Shown here: piece after piece, positions 25,434 to 34,577 of the stretch
Numbering within the stretch: position 1 is the stretch's first letter
How the letters are laid out: every line of letters begins with the position of its first letter
NCBI RefSeq assembly: GCF_003075095.1
Contig: NZ_QCZF01000007.1
Span: forward strand, 62,001-126,000
Source of the DNA: Blastococcus litoris
GTDB lineage: Bacteria > Actinomycetota > Actinomycetes > Mycobacteriales > Geodermatophilaceae
Length of the DNA stretch: 64,000 nucleotides
Direction of reading: 5' to 3'
Notes under the pieces: model-generated
Database searches by the model: none
Seen by the model: the letters and a program-made list of their open reading frames with translations, nothing else
What the model was told of the DNA's origin: nothing
Program-made: the position numbers and the translations under genes

Positions 25434-26603
25434 GTGTTCGAACTCGATCTGTCCGACGAGCAGCGAGCGCTCGTCGAGAGCATCCGCTCTGCCTGTGCCG
25501 GTTTCGACGACCGGTACTGGACCGAGCACGACCGTGACCACGTGTTCCCTGACGAGTTCTTCGAGGCGATGGTCAAGGTCGGGGTGGTCGGCATGCTCGC
25601 CGACGAGGAGTACGGCGGCGGCGGCGCGTCCATCGAGGACGCCGCTCTGGCGCTCCAGACGATCGCGGCGAGCGGTGCCGGGATCAACGGTTGCTCCACC
25701 GTGCACCTGTCGATGTTCGGCTTCCACCCGGTCGTCCGCTGGGGCTCGCCGGAGCTGAAGGCCAAGTACCTGCCCCGGGTTGCTGCGGGGGACATCCACG
25801 TGTCGTTCAGCGTGACCGAGCCGGATGCCGGCAGCGACACCACGCGCATCTCGACGCGGGCGATCCCGACCGAGGACGGCTGGGTGCTGCGCGGCCGGAA
25901 GGTCTGGATGACGAAGGCGCTGCAGTCCACGTCTGCTCTGGTGCTGGCCCGGACCTCGGCCGTGGGGGAAACCGCACGACCGGTCGACGGGCTGTCCCTG
26001 TTCGTCGTGGATCTCGATCCGGCCCACGTCGACATCGTGGCGATCGACAAGATGGGCCGGAACGCGGTCGCGAGCTGCGAGGTGGTCTTCGACGACCTGC
26101 CCATCCCGCGGGAGAACCTCGTGGGGGAGGAGGGCAAGGGCTTCTACGCACTGCTCGACGGGCTGAACCCCGAGCGGGTGCTCGTCGCCTCCGAGGCCAT
26201 CGGGCTGGGCCGTGTCGCGATCGAGCGAGCCGTCCAGTACGCCAACGAACGGATCGTCTTCGGTCGGCCGATCGGCAAGAACCAGGGCATCCAGCACCCT
26301 CTGGCGGACGCGCACATGCAGCTGATGGGCGCGTCGGCGATGGTGCGGGTCGCCGCCCGGCTCTACGACGCAGGCAAGCCGTGTGCGGCCGAGGCCAACA
26401 CGGCGAAGTTCCTCGCCGGCCGTGCCGCGTTCTTCGCCTGCGACCGGGCCGTCCAGACCCACGGTGGGTTCGGCTACGCCACCGAGTACCAGGTGGAGCG
26501 GTTCTTCCGGGAGTCACGACTCCTTCGGATTGCCCCGGTCAGCGAGGAGCAGATCATGAACTACGTGGCCGAGCGCGAGCTCCACCTGCCCCGCTCGTAC
26601 TGA
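25434..26603 (+). CDS. Acyl-CoA dehydrogenase
   Basis: 389 residues with the three-domain FAD enzyme layout: FSVTEPDAGSD in the middle domain and QTHGGFGYATEYQVERFFRE near the C-terminus. The usual C-terminal YEGT catalytic Glu is replaced (RIAPVSEEQ). A Glu is found instead at 247 in LNPERV, the helix-G position used as base by isovaleryl-CoA and long-chain dehydrogenases. This suggests a branched or bulky acyl-CoA substrate. Transcribed alone from the operator d promoter; the ALDH gene follows after 253 bp. Confidence 0.93.
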   Translation: MFELDLSDEQRALVESIRSACAGFDDRYWTEHDRDHVFPDEFFEAMVKVGVVGMLADEEYGGGGASIEDAALALQTIAASGAGINGCSTVHLSMFGFHPVVRWGSPELKAKYLPRVAAGDIHVSFSVTEPDAGSDTTRISTRAIPTEDGWVLRGRKVWMTKALQSTSALVLARTSAVGETARPVDGLSLFVVDLDPAHVDIVAIDKMGRNAVASCEVVFDDLPIPRENLVGEEGKGFYALLDGLNPERVLVASEAIGLGRVAIERAVQYANERIVFGRPIGKNQGIQHPLADAHMQLMGASAMVRVAARLYDAGKPCAAEANTAKFLAGRAAFFACDRAVQTHGGFGYATEYQVERFFRESRLLRIAPVSEEQIMNYVAERELHLPRSY

Positions 26604-26697
26604 GTCCTCCGGTCGACCGCCCCGGGTGGACCCCGCGGCGCCCTGCGCGCCGGCTCGCCGCGCCGCGCGGCCTTTGGAACCCGACTACTTTCGTTCG

Positions 26698-26713
26698 TCA
26701 ACCTGCCTGTTGA
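26698..26713. promoter_or_regulatory. Operator e, TCAAC-N6-GTTGA
   Basis: Arms TCAAC and GTTGA, spacer CTGCCT. Continues into TTGACG (26710-26715) with TTCCGT 17 bp downstream, a plausible promoter for the aldehyde dehydrogenase gene. Confidence 0.75.
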
Positions 26714-26787
26714 CGGCACGCGTTCGAGCACATTCCGTAAGCCTCGTGCAGCGCACGAGTGAACGTTGACGCGGGCAGCCTCGGCTG

Positions 26788-26803
26788 TCAACGTCGATGT
26801 TGC
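26788..26803. promoter_or_regulatory. Operator f, TCAAC-N6-GTTGC (one mismatch)
   Basis: Left arm TCAAC, spacer GTCGAT, right arm GTTGC instead of GTTGA. It lies 90 bp downstream of operator e and 53 bp before the aldehyde dehydrogenase start. It would sit in the transcribed leader if the promoter at e is used. Confidence 0.6.
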
Positions 26804-26856
26804 CAGCCCGCCACGACGTCGTCGGCGGTGGGACTCGTCTGAGTCAAGGAGCACAC

Positions 26857-28323
26857 ATGAGCGACAGTGAAGGCCGCCTCTTCATCGGTGGCCAGTGGGT
26901 CGAGCCCTCCTCGTCCGAATGGCTCGTGTCGATCAACCCGGCGACCGAGCAGGAGTCGGGTCGGGTGCCGGCTGCCAACGCCGAGGACGTCGACCGTGCC
27001 GTTGCCGCCGCGCGTGAGGCGTTCGACCGGGGCCCCTGGCCGCGGATGTCCGTCGAGGAGCGCAGCGTCGTGCTGAGGGAGGCGGCCGCCTACCTGCGGG
27101 AGCACACCGAGGAGATCGCCCGGGTCATCACGTCGGAGATGGGGTCTCCGATCGCCCAGTCCATCCACGTGCAGGTGCCCCGGGCCTACCAGATCTGGGA
27201 GTACTTCGCCGATCTGGGCAAGACGTTCCAGTGGACGGAGCGCCGCGATGCCTACGACGTCGTCAACCAGGCGTCGGAGATCGTCATCGAGCACGAGCCG
27301 ATCGGCGTCGTCGCAGCCATCGTGCCGTGGAACGGGCCCCAGATCGTCGCAGCGATGAAGTGCGCACCGGCCCTGATCTCCGGGTGCACCGTGGTGCTCA
27401 AGCCCTCCGAGGAGGCTGCGCTCAGCTTCAGCTACCTGGCCGAGGCGTTCCGCCGGGCCGGGCTGCCGGACGGTGTCCTCAACATCGTCCCCGCCGACCG
27501 GGTGGTCAGCGAGCACCTCGTGTCGCACCCCGACGTGGACAAGGTCTCGATCACCGGCAGCGTGGCGGCCGGGAAGCGCGTGAACGAGCTCTGCGCGGCC
27601 CAGATGAAGCACTGCACCTTGGAGCTCGGCGGGAAGTCCGCGGCGATCCTGCTCGACGACGTCGACCTCCACGCCGCGATGGCCTCGCTCGGCCCGATCA
27701 TGGCGTTCATCAACGGGCAGGCCTGCAACGCGCCCACCCGCCTGCTCGTCCCGCGGAGCCGCTACGACGAGTACGCCTCGGCCCTGGTGGAGACCATGCG
27801 GGCGCTGCCCTACGGCGACCCGTCCGACATGAACACCTTCGTCGGGCCGCTGGCGTCGCGGCGTCAGCGCGACCGGGTCGCCTCCTACCTGGAGCTGGGC
27901 AAGCAGGAGGGGGCCACCGTGGCCCTCGGCGGTGGGATCCCGGCCGACCGTCCGGTCGGCTGGTACGTCGAGAAGACGGTGTTCACCCACGTCGAGAACT
28001 CCATGCGCATCGCCCAGGAGGAGATCTTCGGGCCGGTCTACTGCGTCATCGCCTACGAGGACGAGGCCGACGCGATCCGGATCGCCAACGACACACCCTT
28101 CGGCCTGGCCGGGAGCGTCTGGACCTCGGACCCGAAGCGCGGTTTCGAGGTGGCGCGTCAGATCGTGGCCGGCACGGTGGGCGTCAACTCGCACACGATC
28201 GACATGGCCGGGCCCTTCGGCGGCATGAAGGACTCGGGCTTCGGCCGCGAGTGCGGCACCGAGGGCATCGCGGACTACACGCAGCTGAAGACCCTCATGC
28301 CGCCCGTCGGCACCTACGTCTGA
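26857..28323 (+). CDS. Aldehyde dehydrogenase
   Basis: 488 residues, normal family length. The catalytic Cys is in GQACNAPTR, the general base Glu in LELGGKS, and the NAD-site PWNGPQ and TGSVAAGK segments are present. It oxidises an aldehyde to the acid with NAD(P). AAGGAG lies upstream of the ATG. Controlled by operators e and f. In the pathway it may produce the carboxylate that the CoA ligases activate. Confidence 0.95.
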   Translation: MSDSEGRLFIGGQWVEPSSSEWLVSINPATEQESGRVPAANAEDVDRAVAAAREAFDRGPWPRMSVEERSVVLREAAAYLREHTEEIARVITSEMGSPIAQSIHVQVPRAYQIWEYFADLGKTFQWTERRDAYDVVNQASEIVIEHEPIGVVAAIVPWNGPQIVAAMKCAPALISGCTVVLKPSEEAALSFSYLAEAFRRAGLPDGVLNIVPADRVVSEHLVSHPDVDKVSITGSVAAGKRVNELCAAQMKHCTLELGGKSAAILLDDVDLHAAMASLGPIMAFINGQACNAPTRLLVPRSRYDEYASALVETMRALPYGDPSDMNTFVGPLASRRQRDRVASYLELGKQEGATVALGGGIPADRPVGWYVEKTVFTHVENSMRIAQEEIFGPVYCVIAYEDEADAIRIANDTPFGLAGSVWTSDPKRGFEVARQIVAGTVGVNSHTIDMAGPFGGMKDSGFGRECGTEGIADYTQLKTLMPPVGTYV

Positions 28324-28455
28324 GCGCATTGGACCCGCCGAGAGGGCGGTGGCGTGCCGGGTCCGCCGGTGCGCCGCCGCCCTGTCAGCGATTGAGCGCC
28401 CCTGGCCCCTGCTCGAAGGGCACGATTCGGGGAGGGGCCGCGGTCGGTCCGAGCC

Positions 28456-29043
28456 CTATTCGCCGGCCGTCGTCCCTGGCCGGCGGACGACGGGGTCGGG
28501 GAGGGAACGGGCCGCTGTCAGGACCTCGCCGTCCCGGGTCAGCACGTGGCATGCGTCGCCGAGCTGCGGCGCCAGGCCCAGTCCGACGGCCATCCACGCT
28601 CCGGTGGACCGCGAGGCCCTGTCGTAGGGCAGGTGCTCGTTGATCTGGAGGAAGAAGCTGAGGGTGGTCAGCTCCGTCAGGCTCAGCAGCAGACTGGTGA
28701 GGTGCGTGCACCCGGAGGTGCCGCCGCCGACCCCGAGGACCTTCCGCCGCCACCCTGACTGCAGCGAACCCCCGACGAGTGCAGCGCACGCCGCCAGAGC
28801 GCGCGGGCACAGGTCGTACGGGTGCGTGGGCGCCTCGGCCTCGAGCTCCAGGACCTCCAGCTCCCGGGTCACGCGTCCGACGACGACGAAGTCGTGGACG
28901 ACGACGGAGTCGGCCGCCGTCGCGTAGTTCCCACCGAACGACTCGTCGGTCAGGGTGGCCCGGAAGGTGAAGGTGCCGTCGTCCTGCGGGGTCACCTCGA
29001 GCAGTCGCCGGCGTTCCATCCGCACCGGCGCAGGCCCGGTCAC
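28456..29043 (-). CDS. DUF2889 family protein
   Basis: 195 residues. Resembles DUF2889: an N-terminal beta-rich part with RRRLLEVTPQDDGTF, then CPRALAACAALVGGS and a conserved CTHLTSLLLSL region. A Cys/His pair (GCTH) and SGWRRKV stand out. No biochemical function is known to me. It is the last gene of the eight-gene operon and its GTG overlaps the acyl-CoA ligase stop, suggesting a role with that ligase or its product. Confidence 0.78.
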   Translation of the reverse strand: MTGPAPVRMERRRLLEVTPQDDGTFTFRATLTDESFGGNYATAADSVVVHDFVVVGRVTRELEVLELEAEAPTHPYDLCPRALAACAALVGGSLQSGWRRKVLGVGGGTSGCTHLTSLLLSLTELTTLSFFLQINEHLPYDRASRSTGAWMAVGLGLAPQLGDACHVLTRDGEVLTAARSLPDPVVRRPGTTAGE

Positions 29044-30707
29044 CGCGCCGCCGCCCGATCCGCTGCGCCGGCCGCGAGGGCGTCCTCGCGGGCGAGGCCG
29101 GCGCGCGTGACGCGCCACCCGTGCGCCTCGCGGTCCCAGCTGTTGGCGCCGGGTCCGTCGGCCCGCAACTTGTACTTCTCGACCTTGGCCGTCGGGGTCC
29201 GCGGGAAGTCGTCGACGATGTCGAACCACCGCGGGATCATGAAGTACGGCATCACCGCAGCGCAGTGCATCAGCAACTCCTCCGGCGTGAGGGACGAGCC
29301 CTCCCGGAGCCGCACCAGCGCCCACACCTCGTCCTCGCCAACCGGGGACGGCGTCGCGACAGCGACCGCCTCGGAGACCGCCGGGTGCTGGAGGAGGAGC
29401 GACTCGACCTCGAAGCTGGAGATGTTCTCCCCGCGCCGGCGGATGGAGTCGGACTTGCGGTCGTCGAAGAAGAACCAGCCGTTCTCGTCGACGTGCCCGC
29501 GGTCCCCGGAGTGCAGCCACAGGTTGCGCCAGGACTCGACCGTCCGCTCCGGCATCCCGATGTAGCCCGATCCGACGAGGTAGGGGCGCCGGGGCCGGAC
29601 GCAGATCTCGCCGGTCGTGCCGACCGGGACCTCGTTGTCCTGGTCGTCCAGGATCGCCACGTCGTAGTACGGGCTGATCCGGCCGCAGGAGCCCGGCTGG
29701 TAGTCGTCGTCCACGCCGCGGAAGAGCGGCAACCCGACCTCCGTCGACCCGAACACGGTGGTGATCGTGCAGCCGAAGCGCTGCTCGAGCTCCTCGTGCA
29801 CGTCACTCGGGTCCGGGACGGAGTAGATGGTCCGGATCGTGGTTCGAGCGTCCTCGGGGTGCGGCGGGCGGGACAGCAGCATGTTGCAGATCCCTCCGAC
29901 GCCGACGAAGTTCGTCACGCCGTGCTCGCGCACGTCGTCCATGAAGGTGGAGATGCTCAGCCGGGGGAGCAGGAGCATCCGGCCGCCGCAGACGAGGGTG
30001 GCCACTGTCAGGAACTTCGCGCCGATGTGGAAGAACGGGAGGAAGTTCATCACGATGTCGTCCTCGCGCAGGCCGTTGATGTCGGCGTACATGTAGCCGT
30101 AGGCCGTCAGGTAGTGGTGCGTGAGCAGGACGCCCTTGGAGGGCCCGGTCGTACCCGAGGTGAAGATGATCCCGGCGATCGAGTCGTGGGGGACCGGTCG
30201 GTCGAGGTCGGACTCGTGCGCGACGACGGTGAGGTCGTCGAAGGGTCGGCACCGCGCCGGCAGTGCCCGCGCCTCGCTGCTGCCGCGCACGAAGACCTGT
30301 CGCACCAGGGGGAGGCCGGGCGCGATCGCCAGGACCGCCGGGAGGTAGGCGGCGTCGACGACGCACTGCGTCGCCTGTCCGACCGACAGCTGGTGTTCGA
30401 GCATCGCGCCGTGGTACGCCGTGTTGATCGGGACCTCGACGGCGCCCACCTTGCCCAGCGCCAACCACAGCGCCAGGTAGTCGGGGGAGTTGTCCATCAG
30501 GACGGCGACGTGGCTGCCCTCGCCGATGCCCTGGTCCTGCAGGTTGCGCGCCACGCGGTTGACGCGTGCGTTGAAGGCCCCCCGCGTGTGGACCTCCTCG
30601 CCGAAGGTGAAGAAGACGGCGTCGGGGTCCTCGGCGGCCCGCCGCTCGAGCAGAGCGACCAGGACGACGTCCTCGGCCGCGACGGGTGCGAAGTGGCTGT
30701 GCGTCAT
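29040..30707 (-). CDS. Acyl-CoA ligase, AMP-binding (CaiC/FadD-like)
   Basis: 555 residues. ATP/AMP motifs are in order: FTSGTTGPSKG (P-loop), VFGSTEVG, the hinge region LHSGDRGHVDENGW, RRGENISSFEVE, and the C-terminal catalytic Lys in RTPTAKVEK. It activates a carboxylic acid to its CoA thioester via an adenylate. Overall it looks nearest to the carnitine/crotonobetaine-CoA ligase-like branch. GGAGAGGA precedes the ATG. The start overlaps the acetoacetyl-CoA synthetase stop as ATGA. Confidence 0.93.
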   Translation of the reverse strand: MTHSHFAPVAAEDVVLVALLERRAAEDPDAVFFTFGEEVHTRGAFNARVNRVARNLQDQGIGEGSHVAVLMDNSPDYLALWLALGKVGAVEVPINTAYHGAMLEHQLSVGQATQCVVDAAYLPAVLAIAPGLPLVRQVFVRGSSEARALPARCRPFDDLTVVAHESDLDRPVPHDSIAGIIFTSGTTGPSKGVLLTHHYLTAYGYMYADINGLREDDIVMNFLPFFHIGAKFLTVATLVCGGRMLLLPRLSISTFMDDVREHGVTNFVGVGGICNMLLSRPPHPEDARTTIRTIYSVPDPSDVHEELEQRFGCTITTVFGSTEVGLPLFRGVDDDYQPGSCGRISPYYDVAILDDQDNEVPVGTTGEICVRPRRPYLVGSGYIGMPERTVESWRNLWLHSGDRGHVDENGWFFFDDRKSDSIRRRGENISSFEVESLLLQHPAVSEAVAVATPSPVGEDEVWALVRLREGSSLTPEELLMHCAAVMPYFMIPRWFDIVDDFPRTPTAKVEKYKLRADGPGANSWDREAHGWRVTRAGLAREDALAAGAADRAAAR

Positions 30708-32674
30708 GAGTCCTCTCCTTCGAGGGTGTGCCACCGGGCGATGGCGTCGAGCGCATCGGGGCTGACCAGGCTGTCGCGGCTCACGACGGAGTCGACGGCA
30801 GCGCCCTGCAGGATCCGTTTGACCGGGGTCTCGAGCTTCTTGCCGGACAGGGTCCGTGGGAGTGCGGTCAGGACCACCACGTCGTCAGGCACGTGCCGCG
30901 GCGACAGCTCCGAGCGGAGCCGACGGCGGATCTCACCCCGCACGCGCTCCTCGTCCTCCGGCCCGGGGCCGACCACGAACAGGATCAACCGGCCCGCGCC
31001 GCCCGCCGGGTCCTCGAGGTGGACGACGAGGCTGTCGGTCACGCCGGGCACGTCCTCGGCCACCGAGTAGAAGTCCGAGGTGCCCAGCCGGACGCCGCCG
31101 CGGTTCAGGGTTGAGTCCGATCGGCCCGAGATCACGCTGGCGCCGTCCTCGAACAGGCAGATCCAGTCGCCGTGCGTCCACACGCCCGGGTTCTGGTCGT
31201 AGTAGGCCGCGCGCAGCCGCCGGCCGTCCGGGTCGCCGGCCAGGCCCACGGGCATCGACGGCATCGGGGTGGTGACGACGAGCTCGCCGGGCATCCCGAG
31301 CACGGGGGCACCGGAGTTGTCGAGCGCCGCGACGTCCACGCCCAGCATGCGCACGGGGATCTCCCCGGCCCGGACCGGGCTCAGCGGCGAGGCCCCGACG
31401 AAGGCCGAGCAGATGTCGGTGCCACCGGACGCGGAGCCGAGCAGCACGCCGGGGGACACGTGCTCGTAGACGTAGGAGTAGCCCTCGGCCGGGAGCGGCG
31501 AACCGGTCGAGCCCAGGCCGCGCAGGGCCGACAGGTCGTACTCGCTGCCCGGCCGGAGGCCGGCCGCCCGGCAGGTCATGAGGAAGGACGCCGACGTGCC
31601 CAGGTAGGTCACGCGCTCGTCCGCGGCGGCCCGCCAGAGCGTGCCGAGGTCGGGCCAGCCGAGATTCCCGTCGAGGCACACCACCGCCGCGCCGTGGAGG
31701 AGCGCGCTGACGGCGTAGTTCCACATCATCCAGCCGGTGGTGGAGAACCACAGGAAGCGGTCGCCCGGTCCGACGTCGTTGTGCAGCCCCAGGGCCTTGG
31801 CGTGCTCGAGCAGGATCCCGCCGTGCCCGTGGACGATCGCCTTGGGCAGACCGGTGGTCCCGGAGCTGAACAGCACGTAGAGCGGGTGGTCGAAGGGAAC
31901 CCGGGCGAACTCCAGTGGCCCCTCGTCCCGCAGCAGGACCGCCCACGGCAGGCCGTCGGGCAGGCCGTCGCCCAGGTAGGGGATCGAGACGACCTCCCGG
32001 ACCGAGGGCAGCGCACCCCGGATCGCCGCGACCTCCTCACGCCGGTCCATCGCCTTGTCGCCGTAGCGGAGCCCGTCGACGGCCAGGAGGACGACCGGCT
32101 CGACCTGCGACAACCGGTCGACGACCGCCCGGGGGCCGAACTCAGGTGGGCAGCTGACCCACACCGCTCCCAGGGAGGCCGTCGCCAGGAAGGCGACGAT
32201 CGCCTCGGGGATGTGCGGCAGGTACCCGGCGACCGTGTCCCCGGGGCGCACCCCGAGGCCGAGCAGCCCGGTCCGGCAGCGCGCGACCTGCTCGCGCAGG
32301 TCGTCGAAGCCGAGCTCCACCCGCGCCCGCGTCTGCGAGAGGCCGATCACCGCCGGGCCCTCGACGCCCGGGTGCCGCAGGGCGTGCTCCGGGTAGGACA
32401 GTCTGGCGCCGGGCAGCCACGTCGCAGGCATCGTGCGGTCGGCCAGGAACGACGTCGCGCCGTCGATCCGCAGGTCGAAGAACTCCGCGACCGCTCGCCA
32501 GAAGCCGTCCAGGTCCGCGACCGACCAGGCCCAGAGCTCGTCGTACGTGCTCGGCGCCCCTCGGCCGCTCTCCGCCAGCCAGGCGCAGAAGCGGCCCATC
32601 CGGGTGCGCTCGAGGGCGTCCGGACCCGGGCTCCACAGGACCTCGCCCCGGGGCGGGGCCGGCGCGGTCGTCAC
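30704..32674 (-). CDS. Acetoacetyl-CoA synthetase
   Basis: 656 residues, the family's usual length. An N-terminal AACS/ACAS_N domain (LWSPGPDALERTRM, TYDELWAWSV) is followed by the adenylating core with LFSSGTTGLPKAIVHGHGG, FSTTGWMMWN and TDICSAFVG, ending with the catalytic Lys in LSGKKLETPVKR. It turns acetoacetate, CoA and ATP into acetoacetyl-CoA. The GTG start overlaps the racemase stop. With an HMG-CoA lyase-like gene in the same operon, acetoacetate may be a pathway product, though another 3-oxo acid is possible. Confidence 0.9.
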   Translation of the reverse strand: MTTAPAPPRGEVLWSPGPDALERTRMGRFCAWLAESGRGAPSTYDELWAWSVADLDGFWRAVAEFFDLRIDGATSFLADRTMPATWLPGARLSYPEHALRHPGVEGPAVIGLSQTRARVELGFDDLREQVARCRTGLLGLGVRPGDTVAGYLPHIPEAIVAFLATASLGAVWVSCPPEFGPRAVVDRLSQVEPVVLLAVDGLRYGDKAMDRREEVAAIRGALPSVREVVSIPYLGDGLPDGLPWAVLLRDEGPLEFARVPFDHPLYVLFSSGTTGLPKAIVHGHGGILLEHAKALGLHNDVGPGDRFLWFSTTGWMMWNYAVSALLHGAAVVCLDGNLGWPDLGTLWRAAADERVTYLGTSASFLMTCRAAGLRPGSEYDLSALRGLGSTGSPLPAEGYSYVYEHVSPGVLLGSASGGTDICSAFVGASPLSPVRAGEIPVRMLGVDVAALDNSGAPVLGMPGELVVTTPMPSMPVGLAGDPDGRRLRAAYYDQNPGVWTHGDWICLFEDGASVISGRSDSTLNRGGVRLGTSDFYSVAEDVPGVTDSLVVHLEDPAGGAGRLILFVVGPGPEDEERVRGEIRRRLRSELSPRHVPDDVVVLTALPRTLSGKKLETPVKRILQGAAVDSVVSRDSLVSPDALDAIARWHTLEGEDS

Positions 32675-33819
32675 CGGACCCCCTCCACCACGCCGGCCGT
32701 GCGCACTGCTGCTGCATCCGCCAGCACGTCGGTGGTGTGGGCCCCGACTGCCGGAGGCGGCCCAGGCAGGGGCAGGGTGCTCCGGGACAGCCGTGGGCCG
32801 GGCGCCGGCTGAGTCACGCCGGCGACGTCGACGTAGGTCCGCCGGGCGAGGTGGTGGGGGTGCTCCACGGCCTCGGGGAAGGTGAGCACCGGGGTGACGC
32901 AGGCGTCGGTCCCGTCGAAGAGCGCCGACCAGTGGGCGAGGTCCTCGGCGGCGAAGATCGTGGCCAGGGTGCGGGCGAGCTCGCGGCAGGAGTCCTCGTC
33001 GTCGCGTCGCCAGTCGGCGGGGTCCAGACCCACGGTCCGCAGCAGCAGGGCGAAGAACCGGGGCTCGATGGCGCCCACCGCGACGGCGCGCCCGTCCCGG
33101 GTGGCGTAGGTGCGGTACCAGGGGCGGCTGCCGTCGAAGGCGTTGGTGCCCCGCGGTCCCCACCGGCCCGTGGCGAGCATGCCCAGGGTGGTCGCGGTCA
33201 GCCCGGCGACACCGTCGCTGATCGCGGTGTCGACGACCTGGCCGCGGCCGGACCGCTCGCGCTCGAAGAGTGCCGCCAGCACGCCGAAGGCGAGGTAGAG
33301 GCCGCCTCCCGCGTAGTCGCCGAGCAGGTTCAGCGGGACGGGCGGCGGGCGGTCGGGGTCACCCATGGCGTCGAGCGCGCCGCTGAGCGCCACGTAGTTG
33401 ATGTCGTGGCCGGCCGCCTGGGCCAGCGGGCCGTCCTGCCCCCACCCGGTCATGCGCGCGTAGACGAGGCGCGGGTTGCGCGTCAGGCAGTCCTTCGGTC
33501 CGATGCCCAGACGCTCGGCGGCCCCGGGCCGCATGCCCTCGATGAGGACGTCGGCGGTGTCCAGCAGTCCCAGCAGAGCGGCGCGGCCGTCGTCGTCCTT
33601 GAGGTCCAGGACGACGCTGCGCTGGCTGCGTCGCCGCGGGTCCTGCGCGGGCGGGACCGAGGTCGTCTGCTCCGTGGGCCGGTCGACGACGACGACGTCG
33701 GCCCCCAGGTCGGCGAGCATCATGGCCGCGTGGGGGCCTGGTCCGAGGGATGCCAGGTGGATCACGCGGATCCCGTGCAGAGGGGCGGGGGAGGTCGGCA
33801 CCGCCCGGTCGCCGCTCAT
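32671..33819 (-). CDS. Alpha-methylacyl-CoA racemase (CaiB/BaiF family)
   Basis: 382 residues. The racemase catalytic set is present: His138 in GHDINY, Asp168 in GDYAGGG and Glu252 in IEPRFF. Their spacing nearly matches that of the M. tuberculosis enzyme MCR (His126, Asp156, Glu241), which separates this from class III CoA-transferases. It would interconvert 2R- and 2S-methylacyl-CoA so that a stereospecific dehydrogenase can act, pointing to a methyl-branched substrate. ATGA and GTGA overlaps join it to its operon neighbours. Confidence 0.88.
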   Translation of the reverse strand: MSGDRAVPTSPAPLHGIRVIHLASLGPGPHAAMMLADLGADVVVVDRPTEQTTSVPPAQDPRRRSQRSVVLDLKDDDGRAALLGLLDTADVLIEGMRPGAAERLGIGPKDCLTRNPRLVYARMTGWGQDGPLAQAAGHDINYVALSGALDAMGDPDRPPPVPLNLLGDYAGGGLYLAFGVLAALFERERSGRGQVVDTAISDGVAGLTATTLGMLATGRWGPRGTNAFDGSRPWYRTYATRDGRAVAVGAIEPRFFALLLRTVGLDPADWRRDDEDSCRELARTLATIFAAEDLAHWSALFDGTDACVTPVLTFPEAVEHPHHLARRTYVDVAGVTQPAPGPRLSRSTLPLPGPPPAVGAHTTDVLADAAAVRTAGVVEGVR

Positions 33820-34577
33820 CCGAACCGCGGGTCTCTGCGCTCGGTGAAGGCGCTGAAGCCTTCGAGGGCGTCCTCGCGCCGGTAGCCCTCCAGGGCGACG
33901 TCGGCCTCCCAGGCGAAGGCGTCAGCCAGCTCCATGTTCTGGCCCTGGTAGGCCAGCTCCTTGGTGCGCGCGACGGCCCACGGGCTGTAGCCGGCGATGG
34001 TCCGGGCCCACTCCATGGCCGCATCGACGACCGACTCGTCGTCCACGACGCGCTGGGCGAGCCCGATGGCGGCGGCCTCCTCGCCGTCCACGGTCCGCGC
34101 CAGCAGCAGGAGCTCGAGCGCCTTGGACAGCCCGATGAGCCGGGTGAGCCGCTGGCTCTGCTGGGCCCCCTGCACGGCCCCGCGCCAGAGGCCGGTGGGA
34201 CCGATGCGGGCACCGCGGCCGACCACCCGCAGGTCGCAGGCGAGCGCGAGGGCGAACCCGCCGCCCACCGCGTAGCCCTGGATCGCGGCGATGAACGGCT
34301 TCCAGATCGGCCACGGGCGGGGGATGGGTGGCGGACCGCCACCGTCGGGGCCGAACGAGCTGTTCTCCTGGTACGCGTCGATGTCGCCGCCGGAGCTGAA
34401 CGCCTTGTCGCCGGCGCCGCGGATCACGGCGACGCGGATGTCGTCGTCCTCCTCGATGCGGGCGTACGCCTCCGTGAGGCCCGCCCGCATCTCGGCGTCC
34501 ACGGCGTTGCGCTTGGCCTCGTTGTCGAGCACGACGACGGCGATGCCGTCCGAGACGCTGAAGTCGATCCGTCCCAT
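33816..34577 (-). CDS. Enoyl-CoA hydratase/isomerase family protein (first copy)
   Basis: 253 residues of crotonase fold. The oxyanion-hole segments are AFSSGGDIDAY and IQGYAVGGGFALALACDL. The usual catalytic Glu positions carry LWRGAVQGAQQ, so the acid/base pair differs from classical enoyl-CoA hydratase; isomerase, hydrolase or C-C lyase activity is equally possible. It overlaps the HMG-CoA lyase-like gene upstream (TGATG) and the racemase gene downstream. Confidence 0.87.
   Translation of the reverse strand: MGRIDFSVSDGIAVVVLDNEAKRNAVDAEMRAGLTEAYARIEEDDDIRVAVIRGAGDKAFSSGGDIDAYQENSSFGPDGGGPPPIPRPWPIWKPFIAAIQGYAVGGGFALALACDLRVVGRGARIGPTGLWRGAVQGAQQSQRLTRLIGLSKALELLLLARTVDGEEAAAIGLAQRVVDDESVVDAAMEWARTIAGYSPWAVARTKELAYQGQNMELADAFAWEADVALEGYRREDALEGFSAFTERRDPRFG

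Noticed and set aside
32671-33819. Class III CoA-transferase of carnitine metabolism (CaiB)
   Set aside because: The His138/Asp168/Glu252 set and the GHDINY motif fit alpha-methylacyl-CoA racemase better, although the neighbouring ligase is CaiC-like.
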